Shown: positions 6,270-7,420 of the stretch, one piece after another
How the letters are laid out: every line of letters starts with the position of its first letter
Numbering within the stretch: position 1 is the stretch's first letter
Assembly: GCA_003532715.1 (NCBI GenBank)
Contig: DOEZ01000059.1
Coordinates: 1-7,420, forward strand
DNA length: 7,420 bases
Reading direction: 5' to 3'
Source: Planctomycetaceae bacterium
Lineage (GTDB): Bacteria; Planctomycetota; Planctomycetia; Pirellulales; Thermoguttaceae
Translations under genes and position numbers: made by a program
The notes under the pieces: generated by a model
What the model saw: the letters and a program-made list of their open reading frames with translations, nothing else
The model's database searches: none
Told to the model about the DNA's origin: nothing

Positions 6270-7271
6270 ATGCCGGCCAAGTTATGCGCGACGGTCGTCC
6301 TTATGCGGGCCATTCGGACGAATTGCCGTTTATGGCCGTGTCGGCGCGGATTTACCTTGGTGGAATTGCTCGTGGTCATCGCGATCATTGGTGTTCTGAT
6401 AGCGATTCTTCTGCCGGCGGTGCAGGCGGCGCGCGAAGCGGCGCGGCGGATGCACTGTGCCAACAATCTCAGACAGCTTGGCTTGGCGGTTCACGCGTTC
6501 AATGACGCGAACCGGTTACTGCCGCCCGCCGGAATCAGCGGACAGGGCGGGGTGACGTGGGCGAGCCAAGTGATGTCCTACATCGAACAGACGACGGCTT
6601 ACTCGCAGTGGGAGCCGTTTGTCAGGAAGCAATTTGGTTATTACGAAGCCACGGATCAGGCCCGACAAACGCAACTCGCGATCAACTATTGCCCCAGTCG
6701 TCGGCAAGCTCCGCAGTTGAGCAAGGACTACCACTTGCGAAACGGAATGGGGGGTCCCGGAGCCTTGGGTGATTACGCTGCGTGCCTGGGTGATGCCGAT
6801 CCGTATTCGTCCCCCGCCCCTCTCGACACGGGAGTGCTCGGCTACATGTACTTATACCAGAGCCCCACCCCCGACGGCGGCTCGGGATTGTTTGTTTGGC
6901 GGCTGAACCGAAGACTGGACGACATCACCGACGGCACGAGCAAGACCATCCTTCTCGGCGAGAAGCACGTGCGGCCGGACGAGTGGGGGTGGAGCGCCGG
7001 CGGAGATTTCTCGATTTATAACGACGACAAGTGGGAAGTGCCGACGCGAATTGCCGGCATCGGCTTTCCACTGGCGGAGCCGGAGAGGGACATTGACTCG
7101 GGCACGGCCAACAGGAAACACACTCTTCAGTTCGGTAGCGACCATCCCGGCGTGTGCCAATTTGTCATGGCCGACGGACGTACGATCAAGCTGAATGTCA
7201 ACATCGACCCCACGGTCTTGCGGCGCCTGGCGAATCGGGAGGACGGCGAGGTCGTGACGCTCGAAGAATAG
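6270..7271 (+). CDS. DUF1559 domain protein with prepilin-type N-terminus
   Basis: Planctomycete-type pseudopilin-like protein, 333 residues, anchored in or exported across the inner membrane. The prepilin peptidase site is at Gly27|Phe28 in RRGFTLVELLVVIAIIG (Glu32 is the conserved fifth residue of the mature protein), followed by the hydrophobic helix and the DUF1559 signature LLPAVQAAREAARR. The C-terminal motif HPG (292-294) followed by ADG (301-303) and LRRLANREDGEV is the family's usual end. The ATG at 6270 is preferred because GAGG (6259-6262) is seven bases upstream; a GTG at 6231 in frame and an ATG at 6303 are alternatives. The leader before the cleavage site is 26 residues and carries three Cys, longer than classic type IV leaders. 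Function of this family, present in tens to hundreds of copies per planctomycete genome, is unknown. It is divergent from the regulator gene and may be under its control. Confidence 0.92.
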   Translation: MPAKLCATVVLMRAIRTNCRLWPCRRGFTLVELLVVIAIIGVLIAILLPAVQAAREAARRMHCANNLRQLGLAVHAFNDANRLLPPAGISGQGGVTWASQVMSYIEQTTAYSQWEPFVRKQFGYYEATDQARQTQLAINYCPSRRQAPQLSKDYHLRNGMGGPGALGDYAACLGDADPYSSPAPLDTGVLGYMYLYQSPTPDGGSGLFVWRLNRRLDDITDGTSKTILLGEKHVRPDEWGWSAGGDFSIYNDDKWEVPTRIAGIGFPLAEPERDIDSGTANRKHTLQFGSDHPGVCQFVMADGRTIKLNVNIDPTVLRRLANREDGEVVTLEE

Positions 7272-7420
7272 GCCGTGGCGAACGGTTCGAAGGAAACAGC
7301 GACGCTTCATGTCGGCGAGGTCCTGTTGCCGCGGTAGGCCGGATTGCATGAAAAGAACCAGAATACCATTTCCGAAGTGAGAATGCCGTTTGCGGCTCGT
7401 GCGGCTCGGGTCGCAACCCC
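7272..7420. other. Tail after the DUF1559 gene, no gene assigned
   Basis: No convincing terminator or complete gene. A GTG at 7377 opens a frame to the window edge (RMPFAARAARVAT) that could be a gene start, but no ribosome binding site is clear. A perfect 9-base tandem repeat TGCGGCTCG occupies 7391-7399 and 7400-7408. Confidence 0.4.

Noticed and set aside
7391..7408. Tandem 9-base repeat at the window edge
   Set aside because: Only two copies, no link to a gene or mobile element can be made from the sequence available.

Overview
The window looks like chromosomal DNA from a planctomycete (Pirellulales-like is my guess). The supporting signs are a DUF1559 pseudopilin-like protein carrying the hallmark prepilin N-terminus and C-terminal H-P-G...DG motif, a Gfo/Idh/MocA oxidoreductase of the type abundant in that phylum, an XylR-architecture regulator, secreted hydrolases, high G+C with strongly G/C-ending codons, and loose gene packing. 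No rRNA, tRNA, CRISPR array, insertion sequence or defence system is visible.

Layout: (1) bases 1-941, plus strand, the 3' part of a Gfo/Idh/MocA-family NAD(P)-dependent sugar oxidoreductase whose Rossmann start lies before the window. (2) 942-1500, a non-coding stretch containing traces of a decayed minus-strand ORF and a candidate promoter for the next genes. (3) 1501-4472, a two-gene plus-strand operon with ATGA overlap: a secreted alpha/beta-hydrolase with an extra C-terminal domain, started by TTG, then a secreted C45-type Ntn-hydrolase (acyltransferase/acylase-like). A hairpin with a weak T-tract follows immediately. (4) 4473-4822, a gap between convergent genes that holds a short but clear relic of the RecD2 helicase N-terminal region. 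(5) 4823-6004, minus strand, an XylR-type regulator (sugar-binding-protein-like domain plus AraC HTH) started by GTG. (6) 6005-6269, a divergent control region with an A+T-rich island, tandem decamers and two facing-away sigma70-like promoters. (7) 6270-7271, plus strand, a DUF1559 protein. (8) 7272-7420, an unassigned tail.

Functional reading: the sugar oxidoreductase and XylR-like regulator fit the carbohydrate-scavenging lifestyle of planctomycetes, but nothing in the sequence ties them to one pathway. The hydrolase/C45 pair is the only convincing operon; both products carry signal peptides and probably act together outside the cytoplasm on an ester or amide substrate that cannot be named from sequence. 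The most unexpected item is the recD2 relic, which shows that the gap at 4473-4822 is a scar of a former gene rather than simple spacer.
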